Of a DNA stretch of 43,945 nucleotides, positions 1 to 8,311 are shown piece after piece. A model generated the notes under the pieces. The model had not been told where the DNA came from and made no database searches. It saw only the letters and a list, made by a program, of their open reading frames with translations. Numbering within the stretch: position 1 is the stretch's first letter; every line of letters starts with the position of its first letter. The translations under genes were made by a program, and so were the position numbers. Source of the stretch: Candidatus Fermentibacterota bacterium (GTDB lineage Bacteria; JAFGKV01); assembly GCA_030620115.1 (NCBI GenBank), contig JAUXFG010000008.1, forward strand, positions 1 through 43,945, in the 5' to 3' direction.

Positions 1-743
1 ACAAGCTGATTACTCGCCACTGTCTGGATGCCGTTGATCCGCGCCCTGTTTCCAGAGTAGTCGGTCACCACACCCCCGGCCTCCCGTACCAACAGGTATC
101 CGGCAGCCACATCCCAGTGGGAGAGCCCTTTCTCCCAGAATGCTTCGAAATAGCCGGCGGCCACATAGGCCAGATCAAGAGCGGCACTTCCCGGCCGACG
201 GATGGTTTGCACTGCCTGATGTACCCGTTCGAACACGCCAATCTGCCTGCGGAGCTCGGCTCCCTTGTGATAGTAGAAGCCCGTGGTTAGGAGACTGTCC
301 CGCAGCACGTCGGCGGATGATACGGAGATAGGTTTCTCGTTACACCACGCCCCAAGTCCCCTGCCTGCCCGGTATAGCTCGCCAAGCACAGGATGGTGCA
401 CCACGCCAAGCACAGGCTCTCCATCCTCCACCAAGGCGATACTTGAACAAAACCATGGGAATCCGTGGGCAAAGTTGGTGGTGCCATCCAGGGGATCAAC
501 TACCCAGGTCAGGCCTGATTCGGGCATGGTCCCGCCTGCTTCTTCGGCCAGGATGTGCGCCTCGGGGATGATTTTTTTGAGCCGCCGGAGGATGAGCCGT
601 TCGCTCTCGGTATCCGCTTCGGTCACCAGATCCGCCACGCCCTTATACCGCGTTCTCAACGGCCCTCGGAAGTAACCCAAGAGAAGATCGCCCGCCTCCT
701 TGGCCACCTTCACCATGTCCAAAAGAACCTGTTCCGTGTTCAC
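1..743 (-). CDS. suhB: Inositol monophosphatase family protein (3' end outside window)
   Basis: Mg2+-dependent phosphatase of the IMPase/SuhB family, expected to hydrolyse inositol 1-phosphate or a related sugar phosphate in the cytoplasm. The translation shows the family metal site: the AEEAG segment (Glu67/68), the WVVDPLDGTTNFAHG block (Asp83, Asp86) and, near the cut end, a SHWDVAAG segment with the C-terminal Asp. About 247 codons are present, close to the usual 260-270, so only the last few residues are missing. The start is GTG at 743, preceded by AAGGAGG. It overlaps the TGA of the upstream amidotransferase gene (GTGA), so translational coupling is likely. It is the last visible gene of the minus-strand run. 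Substrate specificity (inositol phosphate, fructose bisphosphate or PAP) cannot be decided. The symbol is by family resemblance only. Confidence 0.9.
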   Translation of the reverse strand, partial: MNTEQVLLDMVKVAKEAGDLLLGYFRGPLRTRYKGVADLVTEADTESERLILRRLKKIIPEAHILAEEAGGTMPESGLTWVVDPLDGTTNFAHGFPWFCSSIALVEDGEPVLGVVHHPVLGELYRAGRGLGAWCNEKPISVSSADVLRDSLLTTGFYYHKGAELRRQIGVFERVHQAVQTIRRPGSAALDLAYVAAGYFEAFWEKGLSHWDVAAGYLLVREAGGVVTDYSGNRARINGIQTVASNQL

Positions 744-1438
744 GGCCACCTTCCTCCTTGCTGCGCTGCTTCCACAAATGCCTGCCAGAGGCGAGCCTGC
801 ACCGCACAGTCGCCCATCCTCTCAGGGTGCCACTGCACACCCACGAAGAAACGAGGCCCGAGATCCTCCACCGCCTCGATGAGGCCATCAGAGGAGTGTC
901 CCACAGGCAACAATCCTTGGCCCACGACATCTACTGCCTGATGATGGCTGGAATTCACCGTGATACGATTCCCCAGCAACTTCCCGAGTCTCGACGCATC
1001 GGCAAATAGAACGGCGTGTGTGCCGCGCGCATGGGGCAGCGCCTCCGGGCAGTGCTCATGGATATCGCGAAAAAGGGAACCCCCCCGTGCCAGGTTCAGA
1101 AGTTGCATCCCCAGGCAGATCCCAAGCACCGGTAGGGGGACATCCTCCAGAAGCCCGGCAAGCCGGAGATCATGATCCTCCCGGGTCTGTTCTCCAAAAA
1201 TCACCGATGGATGCGTACCGGCAATAGGATAGTCTTTTCCCACGATGAGCAGGATGCCGTCGGCCAAAAGAAGAAGATCGCTCAGATCGAAGCCTTTCTC
1301 AAGAATGGGGAGAACCATAGGTCTCCCCCCTGCCCGTTCGATGGCTCTCACATAGGCTACGGGCGTCACATTGGAAAGCCTGTGCGAAGAACCGACCTCT
1401 CTGAGATCCGATGTGATCAGGATGAGCGGCCGAGACAT
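740..1438 (-). CDS. Class I glutamine amidotransferase, gamma-glutamyl-GABA hydrolase (PuuD-like) family
   Basis: 232-residue stand-alone glutamine amidotransferase-like hydrolase. The nucleophile elbow VLGICLGMQ puts the catalytic Cys at 108, and the VQWHPE block supplies His204 and Glu206, completing the triad. The N-terminal PLILITSDLRE and the GTHPSV region match the PuuD/peptidase C26 group, which hydrolyses gamma-glutamyl amides. The ATG at 1438 (MSRPL) lies inside the last codons of lnt (22-base overlap). The reading frame stays open further upstream, but that part is a shadow of lnt. The gene ends by overlapping the GTG start of the IMPase gene, so lnt, this gene and the IMPase look like one transcript. 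The true substrate is unknown; no polyamine genes are nearby to support a putrescine role. Confidence 0.88.
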   Translation of the reverse strand: MSRPLILITSDLREVGSSHRLSNVTPVAYVRAIERAGGRPMVLPILEKGFDLSDLLLLADGILLIVGKDYPIAGTHPSVIFGEQTREDHDLRLAGLLEDVPLPVLGICLGMQLLNLARGGSLFRDIHEHCPEALPHARGTHAVLFADASRLGKLLGNRITVNSSHHQAVDVVGQGLLPVGHSSDGLIEAVEDLGPRFFVGVQWHPERMGDCAVQARLWQAFVEAAQQGGRWP

Positions 1439-2928
1439 TCTCTTTTTCCCTTCAAGACGAATGGCAGCAGAGCGCACATGGCCACCGCCACCAGGACCAC
1501 CCAATCGCCTGCCCGCGCATAGAAAGAAAGCGCTTGTCGAGGCCGCACCGCACCCACCAGCACCTCCGGCTTGAACAGCATAGAGCGTTGTTCGACCCTT
1601 CCCCATGGATCGGCGATGAGGCTGACGCCGCTGTTTGCCGCACGCACAAGCCAGCGTCGCTGTTCCACCGCTCGGATCACCGCCATGGCGGCATGCTGCT
1701 CCGGTGCTCCCGTGTTTCCGAACCAGCTGTCGTTGGTGATGTTTATCAGCAACTCCGAACCCGCTCTCACATGCTTCCGGACGAGCCGGGGCAAAATCGC
1801 CTCAAAGCAGATAAGCACGCTGGTTTTGGCGCCGTGCACCGGGAGCAGCACAACTTCCGAACCTTTTGCATAGTCGCCCTGCCCAAGATTTATCTTCTTG
1901 AGGATGGGGATCCTGTCCGAGAGAGGCATCTTCTCGCTGAATGGCACGAGATGCATCTTGTCGTACCGGCTGACGAAACCTTGATGAGGAAGCACAAGGT
2001 ACGCCGAATTCGTGGGGAGAGGCTCTCCGCGTTCTCTCTTCGTGCCAAGAGCTCCCGTGATGACTGGGAACTTTAGCTCATCGGCAAGCCCCGAAAGCCA
2101 CCTCTCTGATCCTCCTCCAGATCGGATGATGACAGGTAATGCCGTCTCCGGCCACACGATCAGCCCATCCGCGGAACCAAGGGATTCAGCAGCAGCTCTT
2201 GACAACTTCTTCAGATCACGGAATACGCGGCCCCGCCCGCCAGGCCGCCACTTGAATTCCGGAAGGGCGTTGGGCTGTACGATGGCCACCTGAACCGTCC
2301 CCGTCTCGCGGTCAGATACCACCGCACCCCAGAATATCCAGGCCACCAGAATGACCGAGGCCGCGAACACCATGCTCAGTCTCCTGCCCTCCGCCGCCTT
2401 GACAAGCAGGAGATTGATCCAGGCAATCCCCATGCCCAAAAGCCACACCCCGCCAACAGCCGCAGGCTGCAGGAGGATCGGCTGGGCGGACAACGAATTC
2501 GGCAGGATCGTCCAGGGGAATGCGAGAATCGTAAGGGACCGGGAGAACTCCGTCACGACCCAGATGGCAGGCCAAAGCCACCAATAGGTCGCTGACACGA
2601 GGTTCCATCCTAAGAATGCGACACCATAGAAAAGGCCCTGATATGCAGCCACCGAGACCAAGGCGGGGATTCGAATTACGGGATAGACGATTTCAGTGGC
2701 GTAGAGCCGTGCGATCCACCACAGCGTGCCGAGATGAAACAAGAATCCCACAAGCCATCCGACCAGGAACGCGCTGCGGGCATCCCGATAGGCTCTGGAG
2801 GTGACAAAAAGCACGGGGACCAAGGAAAAAAAAACAAGTGGATACAGGCCGAAACGAGGGAATGCCAATATGAGGCCTACTGCGGACAGAACGATCCCTG
2901 CCCCGGTTCGCCTAACCCGAAACTTCAA
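1417..2928 (-). CDS. lnt: Apolipoprotein N-acyltransferase
   Basis: Inner-membrane enzyme that adds the third acyl chain to the N-terminal Cys of lipoproteins. The 503-residue length is normal for Lnt. The first 200 residues hold several hydrophobic segments, followed by a periplasmic nitrilase-like domain. The catalytic residues are visible as Glu261 (GLIVWPETALP), Lys324 (RYDKMHLVPFSEK) and Cys374 (VLICFEAILP), matching the E. coli Glu-Lys-Cys triad. A final hydrophobic segment lies near residue 480. The likely start is TTG at 2928, seven bases after a GGGAGG. That SD lies at the edge of a dispersed palindromic repeat that fills the space upstream. The gene fits a Gram-negative cell with triacylated lipoproteins, two of which (the serpin and a Bat-operon protein) are encoded in this window. 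Confidence 0.95.
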   Translation of the reverse strand: MKFRVRRTGAGIVLSAVGLILAFPRFGLYPLVFFSLVPVLFVTSRAYRDARSAFLVGWLVGFLFHLGTLWWIARLYATEIVYPVIRIPALVSVAAYQGLFYGVAFLGWNLVSATYWWLWPAIWVVTEFSRSLTILAFPWTILPNSLSAQPILLQPAAVGGVWLLGMGIAWINLLLVKAAEGRRLSMVFAASVILVAWIFWGAVVSDRETGTVQVAIVQPNALPEFKWRPGGRGRVFRDLKKLSRAAAESLGSADGLIVWPETALPVIIRSGGGSERWLSGLADELKFPVITGALGTKRERGEPLPTNSAYLVLPHQGFVSRYDKMHLVPFSEKMPLSDRIPILKKINLGQGDYAKGSEVVLLPVHGAKTSVLICFEAILPRLVRKHVRAGSELLINITNDSWFGNTGAPEQHAAMAVIRAVEQRRWLVRAANSGVSLIADPWGRVEQRSMLFKPEVLVGAVRPRQALSFYARAGDWVVLVAVAMCALLPFVLKGKRECLGRSS

Positions 2929-3133
2929 CTCCGAACCTCCCTATCCAGTATCGAGAGGCGTCCCAAGAAAGACAGATATTCAACATCCAACATCGAACAT
3001 CGAACGTCCAACGCCGAAGTGCAAGAGATCAGAAGTTGGATGCGCGTTCCTCGTTCCCATGGTTCGACGTTCGATGTTGAATGTTCGATGTTGGATGTTT
3101 CCGCCCGCCTGTCCTGAGCGTAGTCGAAGTGAG
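2927..3133 (-). repeat. Dispersed palindromic repeat, CATCGAAC family, copy A
   Basis: About 200 bases between lnt and the Gfo/Idh gene. Two arms are built of variants of AACATCGAAC (2981-3008) and the inverse GTTCGATGTT (3065-3096), joined by a spacer of about 60 bases. The whole block, including flanks with CCTGTCCTGAGCGTAGTC, matches the reverse complement of 23498-23706 almost end to end. It carries no gene: the frames open across it are repeat translations. Its left end supplies the GGGAGG and spacer of lnt. Confidence 0.9.
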
Positions 3134-3162
3134 CGGAGTCCAGAGGTTGGCGGCCGGTCCCA

Positions 3163-4167
3163 CTAACCCTCTCTCCCTGCCGAGGCGTATATCTTTTCCA
3201 TCATGGCCATCAAAGAGACAAGATTATCTGCGTCCGTCGACAACTCATCGGGGGTTTCCAATACCTGGGTGATCAATATCCTCAGAGCGTCTTTGTACGA
3301 CTGCTGATAGAGTTCCCACTCAGCGGTCGCGATTCTCGGCACCACGGTCACAGGGCTCCCGTAGAGTTCTTTATGGATCTGAAGGCCGGGAAGGGTCGCC
3401 GTCCCACCGCTCCCGTACACCTCGAGCTTGAGTCCACCTGGTTCATCTGCGCCGAGCCATGGGCCTAGCTCCATGGCCAGCACGACACCATTCCCCAACC
3501 GGAGCAAGACCAGCGCCGCTTCCTCTATTTCCGCACATCCCTCCAGGGGAAAAATCGCCGCAGACGCAGTCTCGATCTCCTCCGCCCCCGCGATGTAGAG
3601 ACCAAAATCCAAGAGTTGTGCCCCCTGATCCAAAAGAATCCCACCGCCGCTGAGGGAAACCTGACCTCTCCACGAGCCGTGGAGCCACCCGTGAGAAAAC
3701 CGATACCGCAGAAGAAGGTACTGGACCGTGCCCAACTCACCGCCCACTATGAGCGTTCGTAATGTTCTGCTATCCGCCCTGAATCTCCTGTGTCGAATCA
3801 TGGCGAGAATCCGGCCGCTCTGCCGGGAGATGTCGCGGAGCTCACGTGCCTCTTCTTTCTCCATTACCGGCGGCATCTCGAGAAATACGTGTGCGCCCAT
3901 CTCCAGGGCCACTTTCGCCAATGGAAAGTGGAAACGTGTAGGCGTGGTAATGATCACGGCATCGCAGCGTCCCCGTTCTATCAGCGCCTCGATGTGTGAT
4001 TCAACGACGGAGATGTTCTCCCTCTGTGCAAGATGCTTGGCCTTCTCTACGTCAATGTCACAGAGACCTGCAATGCGTGCACGGGGCTCGTGCAGTAGTA
4101 CCGGCAGATGAGCCACCTGGGAAAGCGAACCCACACCAACGAGACCAACACGTAGTGTATCACTCAC
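3163..4167 (-). CDS. Gfo/Idh/MocA family oxidoreductase
   Basis: 334-residue NAD(P)-dependent oxidoreductase of the Gfo/Idh/MocA superfamily. The N-terminal Rossmann motif VGLVGVGSLSQVAHLP, the CDIDVEKA strand end and DAVIITTPTRFHFPLA are typical. The family's E-K-P motif appears as LEMPPVMEKEEA, so the usual catalytic Lys of EKP is replaced by Met. This may mean altered activity. The C-terminal alpha/beta domain is complete. The start is taken as GTG at 4167 after GAGAGGGGG, overlapping the upstream kinase stop by 8 bases; a TTG at 4197 is an alternative lying deeper in the kinase gene. The gene lies between the PfkB kinase and lnt. Its substrate is probably a sugar or cyclitol derivative, which cannot be named from sequence. 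Confidence 0.88.
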   Translation of the reverse strand: MSDTLRVGLVGVGSLSQVAHLPVLLHEPRARIAGLCDIDVEKAKHLAQRENISVVESHIEALIERGRCDAVIITTPTRFHFPLAKVALEMGAHVFLEMPPVMEKEEARELRDISRQSGRILAMIRHRRFRADSRTLRTLIVGGELGTVQYLLLRYRFSHGWLHGSWRGQVSLSGGGILLDQGAQLLDFGLYIAGAEEIETASAAIFPLEGCAEIEEAALVLLRLGNGVVLAMELGPWLGADEPGGLKLEVYGSGGTATLPGLQIHKELYGSPVTVVPRIATAEWELYQQSYKDALRILITQVLETPDELSTDADNLVSLMAMMEKIYASAGREG

Positions 4168-5119
4168 TGCCGACCCCCTCTCTATGGCCGAGGTCAAAAG
4201 TAGTCAGCTTCTTGAACTCGACAACCCGCTCCTCAATCTCTTCCATAGTGAGGCTCGCGAGACGGTTGACACCAAAATCTTCGACACAGAATGAAGCAAC
4301 CACCGAGCCATGGACAATGGCGCCCCTCAGCGCAGCCTCTCCCGGGACGCGGCACGACGCAAGATATCCCATGAACCCGCCGGCAAAACTATCTCCCGCC
4401 CCTGTGGGATCGATCACGGAGTCCAAGGGAAACGCAGGTGCAAAAAAACATCCACTGGGTAAGACCATCATGGCGCCATGCTCACCCTTCTTGACCACTA
4501 CACTCTTTGGTCCGCGATCGAGCACGATATTCGCAGCCTTCAGCAGATTGGGCTCATCGGCCATCTGGCGTACCTCTCCATCATTCAATAGAAGCACATC
4601 GAGTTTCGCCACCACGTCCATCAGTTCATCATGCTTCAGGTCTATCCAGAAATTCATCGTGTCTCCGGCAACAATAGCAGGGCTCAGCACTTGCCGAAGA
4701 ACCGATGCCTGGAGAGCGGGATCGATGTTCCCGAGGAACACGTATCGCGTGTCTCGATAACGCTCCGGGAGATCCGGTCTGAATTGCTCGAAGACATTCA
4801 GCTCAGTGAAAAGCGTATCCCGTTGATTCAGATCATAGCCATATTTTCCGCCCCAGCGGAACGTCTTCCCGGGCACTCGCTGGAGACCGGCAAGGTCGAC
4901 TCCCTTCGAACCGAGAAGGTCAACTGCTCCTTCGGGGAAATCATCTCCCACAACGCCTACGAAACGAACAGGAGCATAGAGCGATGCAGCCAATGAGAAA
5001 TAGACTGCAGAGCCCCCCAGCATGTCCTTCGCCTCACCGAACGGGGTAATCACCGTATCGAGTGCTACCGAACCCACGACCATGAGTTCATTTCCACCTG
5101 CAGTATCCGTGGTGCTCAA
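4160..5119 (-). CDS. PfkB-family carbohydrate/nucleoside kinase
   Basis: 319-residue kinase of the PfkB (ribokinase) superfamily. The N-terminal substrate motif GGSAVYFSLAAS is at 35-46. The C-terminal signature DPTGAGDSFAGG spans 237-248, with the catalytic Asp at 243 and the anion-hole GAG before it. The start is TTG at 5119, eight bases after an AGGGGG stretch; ATG at 5083 is possible. It follows the MTA phosphorylase gene after 12 bases and overlaps the oxidoreductase gene. This kinase next to a nucleoside phosphorylase suggests a role in handling the pentose 1-phosphate released by phosphorolysis or another pentose. Archaeal ribose-1-phosphate kinases belong to this superfamily, but the substrate here is inference. 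Confidence 0.9.
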   Translation of the reverse strand: MSTTDTAGGNELMVVGSVALDTVITPFGEAKDMLGGSAVYFSLAASLYAPVRFVGVVGDDFPEGAVDLLGSKGVDLAGLQRVPGKTFRWGGKYGYDLNQRDTLFTELNVFEQFRPDLPERYRDTRYVFLGNIDPALQASVLRQVLSPAIVAGDTMNFWIDLKHDELMDVVAKLDVLLLNDGEVRQMADEPNLLKAANIVLDRGPKSVVVKKGEHGAMMVLPSGCFFAPAFPLDSVIDPTGAGDSFAGGFMGYLASCRVPGEAALRGAIVHGSVVASFCVEDFGVNRLASLTMEEIEERVVEFKKLTTFDLGHREGVGSE

Positions 5120-5131
5120 GCTAGTAACCCC

Positions 5132-5992
5132 CTATAGATACTTGGCCAAGATAGGATGAAGTTTCTCCACCGTTTTCTTGGGCGCGTTCGTCAGGTTTGT
5201 GACCAATGCAATGCCGAGAGCTTCCCCACAGGCACAGCTCCGCTTCTCTGGAAGCCTCGAAAGAATCGTTCGGATGATTTTCTTGGCATTCTCGCTGTTC
5301 TTTTTCAGATAGCCCAGGATCATTTCCGTGGTTACCGCTTCTGCGGTCTCGTGCCACGCATCGTAGTCGGTCACGAGACTGAGCAAACCATAACACATCT
5401 CCGCCTCGCGCATGAGCTTGGCCTCCGGCACTGCGGTCATCCCGATGACGCTCGCGCCCCATGAGCGGTGCAGCAAGGACTCGGCCTTGGTGCTGAAGGC
5501 AGGCCCTTCCATACAGAGATAGGTTCCGCCCTCCTTCACGACCCCTACCACATCCCTGGCAGCCTCCGCGGTGAGCGACGAGAGATCCGGGCATACGGGG
5601 TGACTGAATGCGACGTGAGCCACGATCCCCTCGCCGAAGAACGTAAAGGGCCGGCCCTTTGTCTTATCGATGATCTGATCAGGAACAGCAATATCCATGG
5701 GGCCGAGATCGTCACTGAGACTGCCCACGGAACTGATGGATAGTACTCGCGTGACACCCAGGAGCTTCAGCGCATAGACATTTGCCTGGAATGGGATCTC
5801 CGAGGGCAAGAGCCGGTGGCCCCTTCCGTGTCGGGGAAGAAACGCCACGGTTCTCCCTTCCAGTTTTCCCACCGTGATTTCGTCAGACGGCAGCCCAAAG
5901 GGAGTCTTCGGCCGTACTTTTCTCAGCACCGTGAGCCCTTCGATATCATAGAGCCCGGTACCCCCAATCACCGCCAGGTCGATCTGCTCCAT
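5132..5992 (-). CDS. mtnP: S-methyl-5'-thioadenosine phosphorylase
   Basis: Phosphorolytic cleavage of 5'-methylthioadenosine to adenine and 5-methylthioribose 1-phosphate in the cytoplasm. The 286-residue protein shows the PNP/MTAP family layout: the AVIGGTGLYD phosphate loop, LPRHGRGHRLLPSEIPFQANVYALK, the substrate segment MEGPAFSTKAES, IGMTAVPEAKL and TDYDAW. The two Asp of TDYDAW are the adenine-recognising pair of MTA phosphorylases; inosine/guanosine enzymes have Asn there, so adenine nucleosides are the likely substrates. The start is ATG at 5992 after a clear AGGAGG with 6-base spacing; the in-frame ATG 15 bases upstream lies before that SD. The gene stands between argS (93-base gap) and the PfkB kinase. 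Confidence 0.93.
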   Translation of the reverse strand: MEQIDLAVIGGTGLYDIEGLTVLRKVRPKTPFGLPSDEITVGKLEGRTVAFLPRHGRGHRLLPSEIPFQANVYALKLLGVTRVLSISSVGSLSDDLGPMDIAVPDQIIDKTKGRPFTFFGEGIVAHVAFSHPVCPDLSSLTAEAARDVVGVVKEGGTYLCMEGPAFSTKAESLLHRSWGASVIGMTAVPEAKLMREAEMCYGLLSLVTDYDAWHETAEAVTTEMILGYLKKNSENAKKIIRTILSRLPEKRSCACGEALGIALVTNLTNAPKKTVEKLHPILAKYL

Positions 5993-6084
5993 TCTTATCC
6001 TCCTCATGTCATCTAATCATATGATTGCCCGGAATTGTTTCCCCTGAAACCCGAAACCTGAACACTGACAACAGGCAGATTCCT

Positions 6085-7731
6085 CTACATCCTATCGGGT
6101 GCGCTGACACCTAGAAGCCCGAGCCCTCTTGACAACACTGTTCTGCACGCCTTCACCAAGCTAAGGCGTGCTCGGGAGAGCGCCGGCTCATCTCCAATCA
6201 CGCGATGATGCTGGTAGAACTGATGAAACGCCGTGGCTACTTCCCGAAGGTAGACCGTGATGCGTTGGGGCTCGAGCGTCTTGAGCACCTGCGCGGCGAC
6301 CTCAGGAAAGACAAGCAGTTGCCTGATCAATGCGAGTTCCTCGCCTTCCCCCAGCAGGTCGGCGTCACAGTCCATTCCTGGCTCCGAAAAACCCCGCTCT
6401 TTTGCATGGCGAAGTATGCCTGCAGTGCGCGCATGGGCATACTGCACATAGAATACCGGATTTTCTTCACTCTCCTTCACTGCAAGGTCTACATCAAATG
6501 CCAGATGGCTATTCCGCACACGGAGAAGATAGAAGTAACGAACCGCATCGGTTCCGACCTCATCGATGAGGCTGTCGAGCGTCAGGAAATCACCCTTGCG
6601 CTTCGACATCTTCACCTCGCGTCCCCCCCTCTTTACCGTGACAAACTGATGAATCAGCACTTCAATTGATGAGGCATCGTGACCCAATGAGCTGACTGCA
6701 GCCAATACCACCGGATAGGTGGCCTGGTGGTCCGCACCGAACACATCCACGATAAGGTCATAACCCTGTTCAAGCTTATGGATGTGGTACGCGATGTCGG
6801 GTAGGCGATAGGTGGGCTCTCCGGTGCTTTTGACCATTACCCAGTCTTGATCGAGCCCCAATGTCGAGCCGGCAAGCCAAAGGGCTTCGTCTTTGTCATA
6901 GGCCAATCCCGCCGCTCGGAGTGCATGAATCGTATTCTCTATCCTCCCGGAATCGAAGAGTGAACGTTCGCTGTAGTACCGGTCGAAATGAATACCAAGG
7001 CGAAACAGTGTTCGCTTGATTCCGGCAAAAGCCTCCTCGCGTCCAAACACGGTGAATTCTTCTTCTGCGGGGGGAGGCGAGAGCGACCCCCGCTTCTCCA
7101 TGAACCTGCGTGCAAGCCCCTCCACGTAATCTCCCTGGTAGCCTCCCTCGGGAATCGACGCATCCTCTCCTGACAGACGAAGATACTGTGCTTTGATCGA
7201 CTGCCCTAAGAGCCTTATTTGCTTGCCTGCATCGTTGAAGTAATACTCCCGTTCCACGGCATAAGACGCATTTTCAAGGATACGAGCCACCGCGTCTCCC
7301 AAGACGGCCTGCCGGCCATGCCCCACAGTCAAAGGACCCGTGGGATTGGCCGACACAAATTCAACCTGGGCTCGCTTCCCCTGGCCTGTAGTGAGCTTTC
7401 CGAAGCTCTCATCGCACCGCAACAGTTCCCGGAGCCCCCTGCGGAGAAAAGATCGCGACAGAGTGAAGTTGATGAAGCCGGGCCCCGCAACCTCTACTTC
7501 TTCCAGGATGTCCTCCGGCAACGAGAGCGCCGCCACCAGGGTCTGGGCGATCTCTCTGGGCGACTTCTTCAGACGCGGAGCGAGGAGCAGAGCAAGATTG
7601 GTGGCAATATCACCGTGACCGGCTTCCTTCGGCCGTTCGAGCATGATGGGAATATTCTCCCCCGGCGGCCCCGCCGCCTTCTTGAGCTCGTCACGGAGAA
7701 GCTTTTGAACCTGATCAAGACTCGGGTGCAT
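6085..7731 (-). CDS. argS: Arginyl-tRNA synthetase
   Basis: Class I aminoacyl-tRNA synthetase charging tRNA-Arg. The 548-residue protein has the N-terminal Arg-specific domain (GDIATNLALLLAPRLKKSP). The HIGH-equivalent sits in SANPTGPLTVGHGRQ (HGRQ at 138-141) and the KMSKS-equivalent is KMSKRKGDF at 374-382. The C-terminal DALR-type helical domain has the ESEENPVFYVQYAHARTAGI block. The length is normal. The start ATG 7731 (MHPSL) follows AAGGGAAG and lies within the last codons of rsfS, a 17-base overlap. Alternative ATGs at 7746 and 7752 are slightly upstream. The frame is intact throughout. Confidence 0.96.
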   Translation of the reverse strand: MHPSLDQVQKLLRDELKKAAGPPGENIPIMLERPKEAGHGDIATNLALLLAPRLKKSPREIAQTLVAALSLPEDILEEVEVAGPGFINFTLSRSFLRRGLRELLRCDESFGKLTTGQGKRAQVEFVSANPTGPLTVGHGRQAVLGDAVARILENASYAVEREYYFNDAGKQIRLLGQSIKAQYLRLSGEDASIPEGGYQGDYVEGLARRFMEKRGSLSPPPAEEEFTVFGREEAFAGIKRTLFRLGIHFDRYYSERSLFDSGRIENTIHALRAAGLAYDKDEALWLAGSTLGLDQDWVMVKSTGEPTYRLPDIAYHIHKLEQGYDLIVDVFGADHQATYPVVLAAVSSLGHDASSIEVLIHQFVTVKRGGREVKMSKRKGDFLTLDSLIDEVGTDAVRYFYLLRVRNSHLAFDVDLAVKESEENPVFYVQYAHARTAGILRHAKERGFSEPGMDCDADLLGEGEELALIRQLLVFPEVAAQVLKTLEPQRITVYLREVATAFHQFYQHHRVIGDEPALSRARLSLVKACRTVLSRGLGLLGVSAPDRM

Positions 7732-8116
7732 CGTCTTCCCTTGCATGATCATAACCTTCCGGGGACAGGGATGGCTGTTCCAGCCGTTCCATAGGAGCAT
7801 CACCCCAGAGCTCCTCCAGTGCATAGAATTCCCGTGTCGACGGCCGGAAGCAATGCACTACCACATCAATGAAATCCAGAAGGATCCATGAAGAGCCAGG
7901 TGCCCCTTCACGATGGTCAGGTCTGGCTCCCAGTTCCTTCATACCTTTCTCGATGCCCGAAGCAATCGCCTGGGTATGGATGTCTGAAATCGCAGAAACG
8001 ATCACGAAGTAGTCCACTGCGTCGCTCAGTGTGTGGAGATCCAAGATGACTACGTCCCGGCCCAACTCCTCCACCGCCAACTCAGCGGCCTTTCGCGCTA
8101 TAGATGCTGAATCCAA
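7715..8116 (-). CDS. rsfS: Ribosomal silencing factor RsfS (Iojap family)
   Basis: Small factor that binds ribosomal protein L14 and blocks subunit joining during slow growth. The 133-residue protein shows the DUF143 core: DVVILDLHTLSDAVDYFVIVSA, then HREGAPGSSWILLDFIDVVVHCFRPSTREFYALEELW. The conserved WILLDF and Y-LE-LW motifs are complete. The start is TTG at 8116, seven bases after AAAGGAG. Codons further upstream are open but run into the divergent intergenic region. The C-terminal tail after the LW motif is about 25 residues long and low in complexity. It is the first gene of the minus-strand run and is divergent from the subtilase gene at 8312. Confidence 0.93.
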   Translation of the reverse strand: MDSASIARKAAELAVEELGRDVVILDLHTLSDAVDYFVIVSAISDIHTQAIASGIEKGMKELGARPDHREGAPGSSWILLDFIDVVVHCFRPSTREFYALEELWGDAPMERLEQPSLSPEGYDHAREDDAPES

Positions 8117-8311
8117 AGGCAGAACTCCTTTCGCAGGGCCTAACAGGCGTTCTTCGTGTCGGCGCCGCATTTCAGAATGACATACTCTCCGGAACTGCAA
8201 TCACGAAAGATGGTTTATCCTGGTAAGAACTGCCCAGGAAGACAAAGGGTCAAGGCGCTCCGGGTTGTGACGCTTGTTCATCGCGTCTATCTTCACCGCG
8301 GAGGTTGGAAG
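8117..8311. other. Divergent intergenic region with a half-copy of the CAGAATGACA repeat
   Basis: 195 bases between rsfS (minus) and the subtilase (plus); it must hold both promoters. At 8149-8183 one degenerate arm of the ATTCTTCG...CAGAATGACA repeat is present, a family seen as full inverted pairs at 18998, 30813 and 32825. I could not assign convincing -35/-10 boxes. Confidence 0.5.

Noticed and set aside
2801-3166. Open frame of 121 codons across the CATCGAAC repeat (similar frames at 23423-23704 and 25593-25931)
   Set aside because: The translation is a Ser/Asp/Val-rich product of the palindromic repeat in whichever frame is open; no SD, and the same DNA is open in several frames.
8156-8311. 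Upstream extension of the subtilase frame
   Set aside because: The extension has no signal-like sequence and overlaps a repeat arm; the ATG at 8312 has a good SD and begins a signal peptide.
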